A stretch of 64,000 nt of DNA from Isoetes taiwanensis. Its lineage: Eukaryota > Streptophyta > Lycopodiopsida > Isoetales > Isoetaceae. Made by a program: the position numbers and the translations under genes. The first letter of the stretch is position 1; the number at the start of each line of letters is the position of its first letter. The DNA is taken from the NCBI GenBank assembly GCA_021234155.1, contig JAJEKV010000091.1, positions 680,001 to 744,000 on the forward strand, written 5' to 3'. Under the pieces are notes generated by a model that saw nothing but the letters and a program-made list of their open reading frames with translations, made no database searches and was not told where the DNA came from. Of this stretch, positions 8,906 through 19,908 are shown one piece after another.

Positions 8906-10478
8906 TGTGACGCTCCCAGAACATATACGACGCTCGGGCGTATACATACGGGGACTTCCCCCTCCCATGGCAACCATCTCGCCATGAGCAGGGTCCTCCG
9001 TCTAACTCGGGCCATCTATGGAAAGATGCTCGAGTGAAGGACACAGAGGGGTCATTCGGCCCACGCCTTCAATGGGGCTCCTATGTCGCGGAAGCGTGAA
9101 TACAAGGTTAGCATATAGCATAATCATATCATAAATACCACCACGAAGGGTGGCACATCCATCCAACTGATAATAACAGAGAAGATACATTTAATACTAG
9201 AGAAAATACCCCAAACCCGGGGTTCTACCCGGCTCGGACTCGGTGAGGATCGACCGACGGCTAGGTCTCAAGAGATCGGCCGGACCGAATCTTGGCATGG
9301 CGTTGGCGGCATAGAACATCGGCTAGGGTTGTCCACTCCATCCGCCCCTCACAGTGCACACTTTGCGGATGAGTGAATCATGCTATGGCATCACTATAGC
9401 CTTACGGAGGCGTAGACTCAAGGTATCACCCGCCGAGCCTACTCCGGGTTTCATGAAGACTGGTCCGATGAGGCGGTGAGGGAAGTGTCCCCTTCGAGAA
9501 CACAGCCGGTTCCATGGGTGAGCTAGAGAATCGTGCCGCATCAGCTGACCCCGCATCCGTGCAGGCCTATTCCCCTAACTTTATCTTCAGCGTACGGGAT
9601 GCCCCATACGGGTCACGCCTCTGCACCCAGGGAGTGTCAGACCCATACCCGGCCCTATACGTGACCGGCTATCAGGCCTAGCCCACTGTAGGAGTCCCAG
9701 GAGCCTTTTATGTTCATGCAAGACCCCACCCCCACTTCACCACTGCGTCCTTTCTCTGGTGCTAAGCAATTCCATAGCATCCACGACTCGGTGGTCTCTT
9801 GTGCACAGGCCGCACTAGTTGGGAGCTAAGGAAACTACTAGGAACATACTAAGAACATGAGGCACAGAGGTCTCTACCCCCCTTTAATCCACGCTTTTAC
9901 GAGGAAGGCTAATGAGGAGATACTATCATAGATTCATCCATCCATCCATAACAAAGCATAATCCATAATTGAAATATAATCCTAAGTATCAAAGAAGGGT
10001 TAATCCTAAGCAAAGACAACCAGAGAAGACTGACTGAAGCGCTAGTCCTAGAGATATCAAGCTAGTCTATCCACTAACCCGAGTTTCTGCTGGATCCATT
10101 ATCATGAGGTATCTCCAGCTTCAAGGAACTTGGGGCGCTCAACAAACTTGGGCGCTCAGCAGCTGCTCCTCCTGGTTCGATTCTTGGGGCCAAAATGGGG
10201 TAGGGATCCAATTTGATGCCCCAAGTTAGCATTCTCATGCTGGCCAATCGAATTTGGCCAGGTGGCACCTTCCTAATTAATCAATTACCTTAATTGAGTT
10301 AATTTGACAATGCTTCCTTAATTATAGGTAATTAACCTTTAATAATTAATTTAGCATAGCTAAATTAATCCCTTTTAGGTCAACCCCCTAGGTTAAAATA
10401 CCCCATGGTGGCGTATCTTTACTGCGTGACGTGTCAGTATATTTATACGTATACCGTATAAATACTTGGAACGTCACA
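8906..10478 (-). repeat. 5' LTR of the H3-bearing Ty3 element (copy 1)
   Basis: The LTR is bounded by TGTGACG at 8906 and CGTCACA ending at 10478, a 7-bp terminal inverted repeat with TG/CA ends; length 1573 bp. One end abuts the primer-binding site. The segment shares blocks with 15883-17351, for example GTGACGCTCCCAGAA at one end and GTGACGTGTCA near the other. Within 40 bp of the outer end lies a quasi-palindrome with TATAAATA on both strands (10438-10466). The LTR should carry the promoter and polyadenylation signals for the whole element. The partner LTR is off the window, so identity and age cannot be measured. Confidence 0.85.
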
Positions 10479-11867
10479 GCCATGCCACGTGGCTCCAATA
10501 AGGTGCATCCATATGGTGGGTTGCCAATAGGATGGAACCATGTGAAAATGGTTCCATAACTAAAGTTGGCTAAGTTATGTATAATGACTTAGCCATGTTC
10601 CCTTCTTCATATTAAGGTATACAAGGCTACAAAGGGAGGTTTGTATGGTGACGTGGCCTAAAATATCAATCTTGTTAAATTGGGATTTTCAGGTTTGGCC
10701 AAAAACTTTTTTGGAATTTTTTTTAGCATGATTTCCTAAGATTTTAGATGTTTTGTACTACCGGAAAATATTTTAGACTTTCCAAAAATCGGGATTTTTT
10801 TCTTTAACATTTCGCACTTTTCCATTTCGTGGCATTCCTTAGGCTATCCAATCCCAGAGTGGTAACATCCTCTGTATTTCCAGGTCGTGGTTTCGGCATG
10901 CATGTCAGCCATCAGTTTGTAGGTTAGAATTTCTCTCTTCCAAAAAACTCCCTTAACGGAAGCTGCAATTGCTTGACGCCAAATTTTGTAGGATCCGAAT
11001 CAGAAGTTGTTTAATTTTGAAGCTGGCAATGGAGGATTTTGCTGGAATAGGTTTCACCCTCTCTTGCAACTGCATCAATAAAGAAATCTCCAGGTTCACA
11101 ATTATTGGCACATGCACTCATGAACTGAGGTGTGTCTCTTAACTACGTTATGTCTACATCTAGCTTCTTTCCCTTGGTGTTTTCAGTGTAAACTATAATA
11201 TGTTTTTGAGGGATTTTGTAACATTTCTGACGTTGTGCTAGAGATGAGCATCCATTGTCAATTCAATGGGTTACTTATATGTCGCATGAGTGTTCCTGAT
11301 GCTGCCACACTATCTCATAGTATTTGAGGAGCTTATCATGTCTTATTTTAAGGAGTACCAATCCATATAAAAATGAATTCACTAGAGTCTGTAAGCTGAT
11401 TGTTCAGAAGTATGAATAATGGACTTTCCTAATGGTACATTTGAAGAAGTATTGAGCATGGTCAAGCTTTAATTAGGCACTGCAAACCACTCCAAAATTT
11501 AAGGAGTTTGTAACTGCTGTTCTATAATGTCTGCTTTTCTTATATAGTTTTGAGATGAGATATACATCTTTACTGCTCAGATCTCTAGCCATATCGTAGC
11601 ATTTGTCTGACTTATCTGTTTTATCTGACTTTGGTTGCAAATTGGTGATTTACGTGAAGGCTTTGTTATCCTCATGCTCGACCCATGGCAGGCATCACTA
11701 TTATGATGAGCCCCATTTGATTTCCAGAATCCATAGATTCGATTCCAGCAAATCAATTTCGGCTCACTGCCTCGCTTACAGAGCTGATGTTTGCACGACT
11801 GGAATTCTAGAATTCTGCCCCATAATTAAGATCAGGCAGAACCAAACAGCCTTTAACTTCAATATCT
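10479..11867. other. Intergenic DNA, no supported gene
   Basis: This is flanking DNA outside the Ty3 element. Only short unconvincing ORFs and AT-rich sequence are present. Confidence 0.5.
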
Positions 11868-12417
11868 CATTAGAGATTTTTTGAGATCATAAAAGGGCCT
11901 TCTATGAACTGCTGACTAAGCTATATGAACTACCAATCAGAAAACAAAACTGGTAATCCAGTCAGCAAAACAGTTATAACTAACTCACTGGATCACATTT
12001 TCTAGCATAAGTGTTGATAGAAAAGTCCAAATGAGCTTTTGTTTGGTGCAATAGATAGATCTCATTGAGATCTTTCTAACCTTGGGTGGTTTGCATATCT
12101 TTTAGCCCCGTAGGAGAGTAAAAAATGGTAAAAACCATATTTTTTGGAGTTTTGACAATCATAAGTGGTTAAAATATGCGCAAAGCACCTAAGATTGGAA
12201 AGAGCTCAATGAGATCTATCTATTGCACTAAATGAGAGCTTATTTGGACTTTTCTATCAATAGTTATGCTAGAAAATGTGATCCAGTAAGTTAGTTATAA
12301 CAGTTTTGCTGGCTGGACCCGTCAGGCTCTGATTTCTGATTGGTAGTTCATTTATCTTCATTTGGCTTAGTTGGCATGTTTTGAGGGCCCTTTTTTAATC
12401 TCAAAAAAACCCTAATG
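11868..12417. mobile_element. Foldback (long inverted repeat) element, about 550 bp
   Basis: Two arms of about 240 bp are inverted copies of each other around a centre near 12142. Landmarks are AACTACCAATCAGAAA on the left (near 11930) and TTTCTGATTGGTAGTTC on the right (near 12335), and matching GATCACATTTTCTAGCAT and ATGCTAGAAAATGTGATCC blocks. The outer ends are CATTAGAGATTTTTTGAGAT and the complement of CTCAAAAAAACCCTAATG. No coding capacity is present, so it is a MITE-like or foldback DNA transposon derivative. No clear target duplication was found. Confidence 0.8.
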
Positions 12418-13598
12418 TATCTTGCTTTTTAAGTTGCAAAGTTCTAGAGAGTTTTTGTGCATTATCTGCACATTTATATTCAGAATTTTAGTACGAATTT
12501 AGGCTGGAACTCTGGGAGCTAGGAAGCTCAGTTCTAAACTTTGCAGTTTCGATTCTTAGTTTTGAGTTAAATCAGCACCTCTTATCTCCTGTTTATTATC
12601 ATCTTCTTTCAAAGAGATTCTCACAATGTGCAATGATTTGCAATGCAAATGATTGGGACGTCAATGTCATCCATGTGAGTTTTAGCAAATCATTCATTGG
12701 GCACCGAGGAGCAGGGTGATACTTTGAATAAGAAACATGAAGAGCTGCCAATTTGAGAGAGGTTCTGCATCTTCTTATCAACTCCTTTACTTCATCTTTT
12801 GGCCTTGCATCTTAGATTTGATTGTTGCATTATGTGAAACTTTCACAGGGCACTTATTGCAGTCACAAGTTCCTTTTAATGCTCATCTTAGATTTGGTTG
12901 TTGCATAATGTGAAACATGCACAGGGCACTCATTACAATTCCAGGTTACTATAACTCATTGCCAATTATCAAATTATCTGACGACTTGAATTGTTTCCTC
13001 ATTTGCACCGGGCAAATCATTCTTTGGATACTGAGGAAAAGGGTGATACTTCAAATAAGAAACAAATGAGAAGCTGTCAATTTTAGAGATGTTCTGCATC
13101 TTTTTATCAACTCCTTTACTTGATCTTTTGGTCTTTATCTGGGCTACTGTAAGGAGGCTTGAGCTCATTCAATTTTTCCTTATTACTTTCTTATTTTTTT
13201 TGTTCCGTGAAACGGTTAGCAGGATTTGTAATGCTAACTCATTTTGTTTGCCTTTAGGATATAGCTGATTCTAAACTATAATTTCTTTGTTTATGTATAT
13301 CTTAGAGGCTACAGATTATTCGAAAGCAGAGTTGTTGCTAGAGGTATCTGCGTTAATATCTTCTATAAGGTCATCTTACCAAATGGAGATACACTCTTTG
13401 CAATTGCATTTTTTGTTAACTCAAGGAAAGAAGGTACGCAACAAAGTTTTTGCATTTGGCTTCTCCACATGTAGATGCATAGAGCGTTGTCTTTTCTGCA
13501 GCAAATAACTAGCCCTGCCTTGATTTCAGAGCCTCCTAATCTGTCTCTTCTAATGAGTCTCTTGCTGTTGGAAAGGGCTATGTCTGCTGCATTATGCC
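12418..13598. repeat. Non-coding DNA with diverged tandem direct repeats
   Basis: A block of about 0.1 kb near 12715-12800 (TCTTATCAACTCCTTTACTT and neighbours) recurs at 13045-13135. Between them, TTGTTGCAT(T/A)ATGTGAAAC with ACAGGGCAC recurs at 12822 and 12896. Two short minus-strand ORFs over these blocks are repeat shadows. No gene is supported. Confidence 0.55.
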
Positions 13599-13815
13599 AG
13601 AATGTGCAATGATACCATAATTGCCTGGAGAATTGACTGCTAGGAAGCATCTTCTCGGTGTAGAACTCCAAAAACCCAGCATAATCAGGGTGGCTCTGCA
13701 TGTTGGAGATGAGGTCAATGCGCTGGAGCAAGAAAGGCTGTAGAAGATCAAAGGGGACTTGAGGGTCCCAGTGTTCTCCATCTTGATACCAGTCAAGCAT
13801 GCTGGTGGTGGCCAT
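13599..13815 (-). pseudogene. ORF B of Ty3 copy 2, 5' fragment
   Basis: It begins MATTSMLDWYQDGEHWDPQV and continues with QRIDLISNMQSHPDYAGFLEFY, clearly the N-terminus of ORF B in copy 1. Similarity stops near 13620, after about 65 residues. The rest of the open frame runs into unrelated DNA. It follows the copy-2 H3 fusion in the same order and strand as in copy 1. The remainder of copy 2, including gag-pol, is missing here. Confidence 0.85.
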
Positions 13816-14080
13816 TGGCGCTGGAAGGAAGAAGGGAGGAGGATAAACAAAAACTAGGGAGTGAAAATGAAACCCTAAAAACTTTTTAAGAGCCCTTTGT
13901 ACCTTTATGCTGACATCAGCATTGACATTTATTTATTTTTTCCCGTTTTTTTTTAAAGGAATATTAAAATCTGTTTATTTAGTCATAGATAGTTATGCTA
14001 CAACAGGGAGACAATAGACAAAAGTGGAATTTCTATTACGATGTACAAAAAATTTTTACAATGATAATGCCCGAAGGCAG

Positions 14081-15050
14081 CTACAGATGATCTCCCCAGA
14101 TTCTCCGGGCAAGGGCTAAATCCTTGGTCATTATTGTGACTCTATTTGCGTGGATAGCACAAATATTTGCGTCACTGAAAAGAGCGATCAGGTAGGCTTC
14201 AGCAGCCTCATGAAGTGCCAAAATTGCAAAGGTCTGGAAGCGGAGGTCAGTCTTGAACTCCTGGGCTACCTCCCTCACCAACCTCTAGAAGGGCAGCTTC
14301 CTTATTAACAGCTCCGTGGTCTTCTGGTACTTACGGATCTCCTGTAAGGCCATGGTGCCCGGTCTGAAGCGGTGAGGCTTCCTTGAAGTGGCAGCCTTTG
14401 GAGTGGGACCAGGCTTCTTTGGCACTATCTTGCCTACGGTTGGGTCTTGCCCACCGAGCCACGACCCTTCGGATTAGCTCACAATGGTAACGGTCGGGCC
14501 GGAGGTTCATATCAATCTGGACTATTGTCAGGTAGTCCAGACTGATATCTGGAATCTCAGTCCAGGTAAAGTGCTGGGAAGCCGCATGCCACTGGTATGG
14601 GGGAAGCTCGAAGGGCTCGCCATTGATAATGGCCCTCCCATCTCCCAGGTATCTGTACTCATGACCCCGGGCCTCGGTGTCTGCCCGCTCTATCTCCCGA
14701 AGGTCGTCTTCTCGGGCCAAGGTTCGGATACGGGCTGACTCTCTTCGAATGGCCTCCTCCTCAGAATATTCCTCACACTCAGGGGAGTAAAACTTAATCA
14801 GCATCATCACCTGGTCACGTTGCTCGACCATGGTATATAGCAACTGTTGGAGATTAAGCTTAATCAAGAATTGTTCAGAGAGATGGAATATGGGATAAGG
14901 TATGTGAATGTCATTGATAAAACGCTGCACCAACTCATTAAGAAGGATGTCAATCAGGTCACTGTCGGTGGCCAAGTGCTGCCCAAGCAGTGTATAGATC
15001 TGGGGTATAGTGAAGCTGGCAGGGTCCAAAGTACTCTTGATGTTGGCCAT
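14081..15050 (-). pseudogene. Histone H3-domain fusion of Ty3 copy 2, interrupted
   Basis: The N-terminal 210 residues (from Met 15050) match copy 1, including IPYPIFHLSEQFLIKLN and the YRYLGDGRAII region. The charged middle linker of copy 1 is nearly absent, with a deletion and frameshift near 14430-14460. The H3 core then resumes: [31 protein letters not shown], a TAG stop at the position of the next Gln (near 14284), and [19 protein letters not shown] to the C-terminus, ending ARRIWGDHL. Parts of this core ([11 protein letters not shown]) are closer to canonical H3 than copy 1 is. The copy sits 0.8 kb from its own primer-binding site and LTR. Confidence 0.9.
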
Positions 15051-15185
15051 GGTAGAGGCGCTGGCGGTTATGAAGGCAAAAAGTGAGGCGCTAGGGCTGG
15101 AAGAGGGCGCGGGCGCAAGAAAAGGGTAGGTTGCAAGCTTGGGGTATGGGCGGCTATATGGCCGCTTGGGCGGGAGGAAGGAGGA

Positions 15186-15366
15186 ACAAGTCTTTTTTTT
15201 TTTTTTTTTTTTTTTTTTTTATTGAAGGCATGGTTGGTGGGACTTGCACCCACCCACATCTCCCACCCGATGGTAGCCAGTGGGTTTTGAACCCTGGCGA
15301 GGATTACCCCAATCCAAGGCCTTACCACTAGGCCACCACCGCGATGGGCGAAGGCGCACACAAGTC
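15186..15366 (-). mobile_element. tRNA-derived SINE with target-site duplication
   Basis: On the minus strand the head has an A-box-like GGCCTAGTGGTAAGGCC (near 15335-15319) and a B-box-like GGGTTCAAAACCC (near 15295-15283). It is followed by a unique body and a poly(A) tail (28 T on the plus strand, 15193-15220). Direct repeats ACAAGTC flank it at 15186-15192 and 15360-15366. The core is 167 bp. It lies in the leader of Ty3 copy 2, so it inserted after that element. Confidence 0.85.
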
Positions 15367-15869
15367 AAGAAAAGGAAACAGCCGTTAACTTTTAAATTTG
15401 AAAATTTTCTTGTTAAAACTTTTTTTTTTTTAAATATACGACAGAAAATACGCGTTTTTATACGGATCGGCGCTGCTCCGGTTATACGCATTTTTATCAT
15501 AATTCTGGAGCAACCAAACCTGGGCAGCACCACTGTTGGGTTTGGCCCTTTGCTCGACCTTCTGATGCCGGTTGACGACCCCCCTAGGGTATTTGGAGTA
15601 TGCCCGACTCATTGGAGCAAAAATCTCGTCGATCGGAGCTATGTGGAGAAAGTTATGGCGACTACAAAACTTATACTTCTGGCTCCACTTCCTGACCTTA
15701 GCCACCCTACTATAGAACATATCCCTCCACAACTAGGTCATCCTTCCCATAACTAGGCCAACTACAATGTTAATTACAGGGTTGGGACGTTCTATCCTAG
15801 GAAAATTTCGCCGTCGACTAACGAGTTAGACTATCGCTAGTGCAACAATTTTGGTCCACCAAAAACTTG

Positions 15870-15881
15870 GCTCTGATACCA
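15870..15881 (-). promoter_or_regulatory. Primer-binding site for initiator-Met tRNA (copy 2)
   Basis: The minus strand reads TGGTATCAGAGC, identical to copy 1 and again one base from the LTR end at 15883. Confidence 0.92.
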
Positions 15882-15882
15882 C

Positions 15883-17351
15883 TGTGACGCTCCCAGAAGC
15901 CATACGATGCTCCCATTGTATAGACACGGGACTTCCCCTCCCATGGCGACTAAATCACCATGGCAAGGCCCTCCGTCATACTCGGACTACTTGGGATGGC
16001 CAAGTATCCGGGCGAGGAACATGGAGGTGTCATTCGTCCCACGTCCTCTATGGAAAATCCTATACAGCGGAAGCATACATATACGTTAGCATACAATCAT
16101 AATGCAAAATAATATACCACCACGAAGGGTGGCCCATCCATCATCATCATGGAGAAGACAATCCATTCATAACAATGTGAAATAACATAATGACAGGGCA
16201 TTACCCTGGGCTCAGACTCCAAGGGATCAACTGACGGCCAGGGTCTCAAGATATCAACAGATGGAGGTATGACATGGCATTGGCTGGCATAAGATAATGG
16301 CTAGGGTTGTCCATTCCATCCGCCCCTTCTGTGCACACTTTGCAGATAGGCTGAATCATGCTATGACGTGCTTGTAGCCCTCCGGAGACGCAATCCCAAG
16401 GAATCACTCTTCGGGACTACTCCGGGTTACATCTCCCCGGTCCGATGAGGCAGGTCAGAGAGGCATCTCCTCCCCGAGTATGACGGATCCCTGGGTGTGC
16501 TAGAGAACACGTGCCGCGTCAGCAACCCCCGCATCCGTACCCGACTTACTCCCCTAAATCTAAAGGTCAGCTCTCCAACCCGTTCGAGCCCAGGGCATCC
16601 CTATAGGCACCGCCCTCCAGCCCAGAGAGTGTCAGACCCATAACCAGCCCTCACACAGTGATCAAGTATGAGCCTAACACACTGTAGGAGTCCCGTAGCC
16701 GTGCTAGGCGAGACCCCACCCCCGATTCACCTTCATACTCGTTGTCTGGTGCTAAACCACATCATAGCATCCACAGCCAGGTAGGCTCTTGCGCACAGGC
16801 TGCAATATTGGGTATTACGGGATTTAACTAGAGACATCTCTAATCCTAGGAAGCTTTTAGGCCAGTACCCTTCCCTTAATTCCCAATACACGGAAGAAGC
16901 AGAAAGAACTAATGTAATTACCATCCATGTATTCAGAACAATTCATAAAGAGAATTTAACCATTCCATCTACTCAAAGAAGTGTCAGCAGAAAAGAAACC
17001 TATCTACTGACTAACCAGTGTCTTGGCTGGATCCATGGTCATGGTAGGCATCCATCTCTCGAAACTGGTAGGTAAGTGTTGGCAAACAAGCTTAGGCTAC
17101 TGGCTGCTGCTCCTCCTCAATCCCAATTCGAATTTGGGAGAGAAAATGGGGTAGGACCCCTGTTCCTAGGCCCAAAATGGTAAGTCCCGTCTGGCCAATC
17201 GATTTGGCACAGGTGGCACCCCCTTATTGGCGATAATTAGCTAATTATACCATAATGACTTAATTAGGTTAATTAAGCTCATTATGGATAACCCTCACTT
17301 GGATCATTAAGCCCATTGAGTCCTGGTGACGTGTCATGGTATGCATCCGTA
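15883..17351 (-). repeat. LTR of Ty3 copy 2, interrupted by a copia element
   Basis: It begins TGTGACGCTCCCAGAA like LTR 1 and shares many blocks with it (CACCACGAAGGGTGG, GTTGTCCA..CCATCCGCCCCT, AGAGTGTCAGACCCATA, GTGACGTGTCA). It is cut at 17351 by a copia LTR, about 40 bp before the expected outer end. Small indels and many substitutions separate it from LTR 1, so the two are different insertions. Confidence 0.82.
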
Positions 17352-18073
17352 TGTTAGGAAAATTTGGTTTTCCAGTTCACCTTATAATGAGAAGGTTATT
17401 TGCAGAATAATTTGAGATAGCCAGACAACTAGTTTGAGCAGAACACAAGTCGCTTAAGTTGTACAAGTTATTTATGTTGTACTGATGATCACAGCATCTC
17501 ATCAGTGCAATGTTGAGCTTACAAGGCTCAAGGTGCAGAAAGAAGAATCTAAGGCAAGATAACCCATATATTTATAATGGTTCGTTAGAGAAAATTTTAT
17601 CATGTTTGAACCATTGGGCTAAAGCCATTTTATTTCTAATGGCTAACCATTGGAAATCTTTGTATTATATCGAAGACTTCGTCAATTGTACAGATAGCAA
17701 GTTTATCTGGAGGGAAAACCTCCGGATCAAATTTAGAAGGCAGCTACGGTCGAATGAATTGGGAGAGCGGATCGGTAGTCTCCATGACCGCCGGATCCCT
17801 GTAAATATAAACCTAAGAAGTATAGTCTATAATGCAATTGAGTTATTTCGAAGAATGTTTTTGATAGACTAAAGGTATTCATTCTTGTGACCATTAGTAG
17901 GTGACTTCATGATTTTTAATATGAATTCCTTATGGTGGTGTTAACTCAATGGCTACAATGAAATATATGATCAATGTTGTTGTAGTGAAATTTGTCTAAG
18001 CATATAAACTCCAGTATTGATCTCCGATAGTGTAAATAGTTTACATTTGATATTTCATCAAAGATTTCTAACA
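17352..18073 (+). repeat. 5' LTR of copia element
   Basis: It is bounded by TGTTAG at 17352 and CTAACA ending at 18073, a 6-bp inverted repeat typical of copia LTRs; 722 bp. It directly precedes the primer-binding site. Confidence 0.85.
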
Positions 18074-18074
18074 G

Positions 18075-18086
18075 TGGTATTAGAGC
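18075..18086 (+). promoter_or_regulatory. Copia primer-binding site (tRNA-iMet type)
   Basis: TGGTATTAGAGC differs by one base from the standard TGGTATCAGAGC and starts two bases after the LTR end. Confidence 0.85.
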
Positions 18087-18107
18087 AGGTTATAGACAAT
18101 AAAGAAA

Positions 18108-19389
18108 ATGTCAAGCAGATTTGGAGCAGGTCTGTTGAGTGCCATTGAAGTCTTTAAGGGAGACTCTGGCTTTCAGGTATGGAAGGAAAAAATTAAGCAT
18201 GTGCTAGAGGTAGAAGACCTCTGGGATCTGATAGAAACAACTGAAGAAGAAGTAAGGCTAAGGAGAAGAGTTGTGGCTGAGGGCAGTTCAAATATTGAAG
18301 GGAATGTGGAGGTGCAGAGTGAAGAAACAGGAGAAGTATCAACAAGAGGAGGATCTGGAGAAAAGGCCAGAATAAAGGAAGCTCAAGGGATTATTATGAG
18401 CAAAGTAAGTTCCAGCATTGTGCTAAAATTAAGAGGTATGACACCTACGCAAATGTGGAATTACATGTTGATAAATTATGAGGAAAAGACATCCCCTCAA
18501 ATTGATGTATTGGAAAATGAGTTGAGGAGACTAAAGTTCCATGAAAATGATGATGTCATACACAGCAACAGCAGGTCCTAGCCATATCTAGAGCATGTTC
18601 AGGTTTGGGTAATATTTCAATATTTATGAGAACTATAGCTAGGACTAAGGTTGAGGCAGAAAGAATGCTGAAAACAGAATTAGAACAGAACAAAGTTCTT
18701 GGTGAGAATGATACTGCTCAAATACTTTTTACCAAAGGAAAGGGAGATAACAAAAACAAGCAAGAGGCACGCCATGAAGGGAGAATAGGACCATGCTTTA
18801 ATTGTAATAAATATGGTCACTTAAAGATTGATTGTCCTAATATTTCAAGGGAGATAACATGCTATCATTGTGGAGGCAGAGGACACATTGCATCAACCTG
18901 GTCAACTCCAAAAGAAGGTACTAGTGCAAGGGGAAGAGGCAGAGGTGGCAGAGGCTCTGGCTTCAGGGGCAGGGGAAGAGGAAGAGGTAGAAAAACTAAT
19001 TATGAAGCAAACGTGGCTGAAGAAGTAAGTCTTGAAGAAGATAGCCCTGATGAAAGTGAAGAGGTAAGTAAATCTCTGATTTCTTCATTTCCTAATGACA
19101 GAATTGATGATGATATGTTAATTATAGATAGTGGAGCTGAAAAATCGATAACATGTTCATCTAAGGTGGCCACATCCAAGCTGGAAATGGAAATTTGCAG
19201 AAAATTGAAGATGTTGGAGTTTTAGAGTTGTTTGATTTAGATGGCAAGATTGTAAACCTAAAAAATGTTCTTTGTGTTCCTACTCTAGTGAGAAATCTCA
19301 TATCAATTTTCCAGCTAGTAGATATGGGATTCAAGGTTGTTTTTGAGCTCATGGAGGGGTATGAAGAAAGTGTGATAGGTATCATTTGA
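18108..19389 (+). pseudogene. Copia gag and protease fragment
   Basis: The first frame (18108-18581, 157 residues) is a copia Gag: FQVWKEKIKHVLEVEDLWDL, then GMTPTQMWNYM and LENELRRLKF. A frameshift near 18570 moves to 18605-19225. That part has two CCHC knuckles (CFNCNKYGHLKIDC and CYHCGGRGHIASTW, where the final Cys of the second is Trp), an Arg-Gly-rich box (about 18925-18995) and the protease start IIDSGAEKSITC. A deletion then removes part of protease. The next frame (19195-19389) resumes with LKNVLCVPTLVRNLIS, a copia protease/pre-integrase signature. It encodes particle and processing functions and is not functional here. Confidence 0.88.
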
Positions 19390-19390
19390 G

Positions 19391-19908
19391 TCTTTGTCGT
19401 CCCAGTAATGCAAGTTGGCACACAAGCCCTCAATAGCCTCCTCTAATCTTACAGCCTTGTACTGTGAGGTAAACTGCTCTATCCTTATCTGTTTGCGAAA
19501 ATGGAAGCTCCTCTTATATACGCATACTACACACTGGACAGGGAGGGTCTATCTACACTTTAACATATCTTCTCCTTCTCTTCTTCCATATTGGAGGCTC
19601 CTGCAGCAACATCTCTTCTCCTATAAAATATACATTGTACCTCGTCAGAGCAACTCCTCATAAGAACTAGTGATTGCTGCAGAGCTTGATGTATTCCTTA
19701 CAAAATGTGGTCCTTATAAAGACCGGTAGTAATTTAAAGGAACAACATTATCAATAACATCTATAATATTATGCATTTATACAATAATAGATGGTGACAA
19801 CTTTATTCATAAAGAATTATTACAACAGTCACTTTCAATATGTTTGTTCAGAATCATGTAAATATTTTCATGTAAAAAATTGCAGGAGGACAGAACTAAC
19901 TGTGGCAC
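19391..19908. other. Non-coding stretch
   Basis: Only short unsupported ORFs were seen between the copia remnant and the Ulp1-like region. Confidence 0.4.

Larger units (their letters stand above)
1..10478 (-). mobile_element. Ty3/gypsy LTR retrotransposon with a histone H3 fusion ORF (3' end outside window)
   Basis: The element reads right to left: LTR (8906-10478), tRNA-iMet primer-binding site, H3-fusion ORF, ORF B, ORF C, gag, then protease, RT, RNase H and integrase. Integrase coding continues to base 1, so the end of integrase, the polypurine tract and the other LTR lie outside the window. The order PR-RT-RH-IN is that of Ty3/gypsy (Metaviridae). Three ORFs between the primer-binding site and gag are not part of a standard Ty3 element. 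The gag-pol part is decayed by frameshifts and catalytic substitutions, while the H3 and ORF B frames are still open. The target-site duplication cannot be tested because only one end is visible. Confidence 0.88.
17352..19390 (+). mobile_element. Ty1/copia retrotransposon, 3'-truncated, nested in the Ty3 LTR
   Basis: The 5' LTR (17352-18073), primer-binding site, gag, zinc knuckles and the start of protease are present on the plus strand. Similarity ends near 19390. Integrase, RT, RNase H and the 3' LTR are absent, and the missing outer tip of Ty3 LTR 2 was not found beyond it. The right side was therefore deleted after insertion. Confidence 0.85.

Noticed and set aside
15270-15345. A functional tRNA gene on the minus strand
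   Set aside because: A and B boxes are present, but the acceptor stem does not form, and a poly(A) tail with target duplication shows a SINE.
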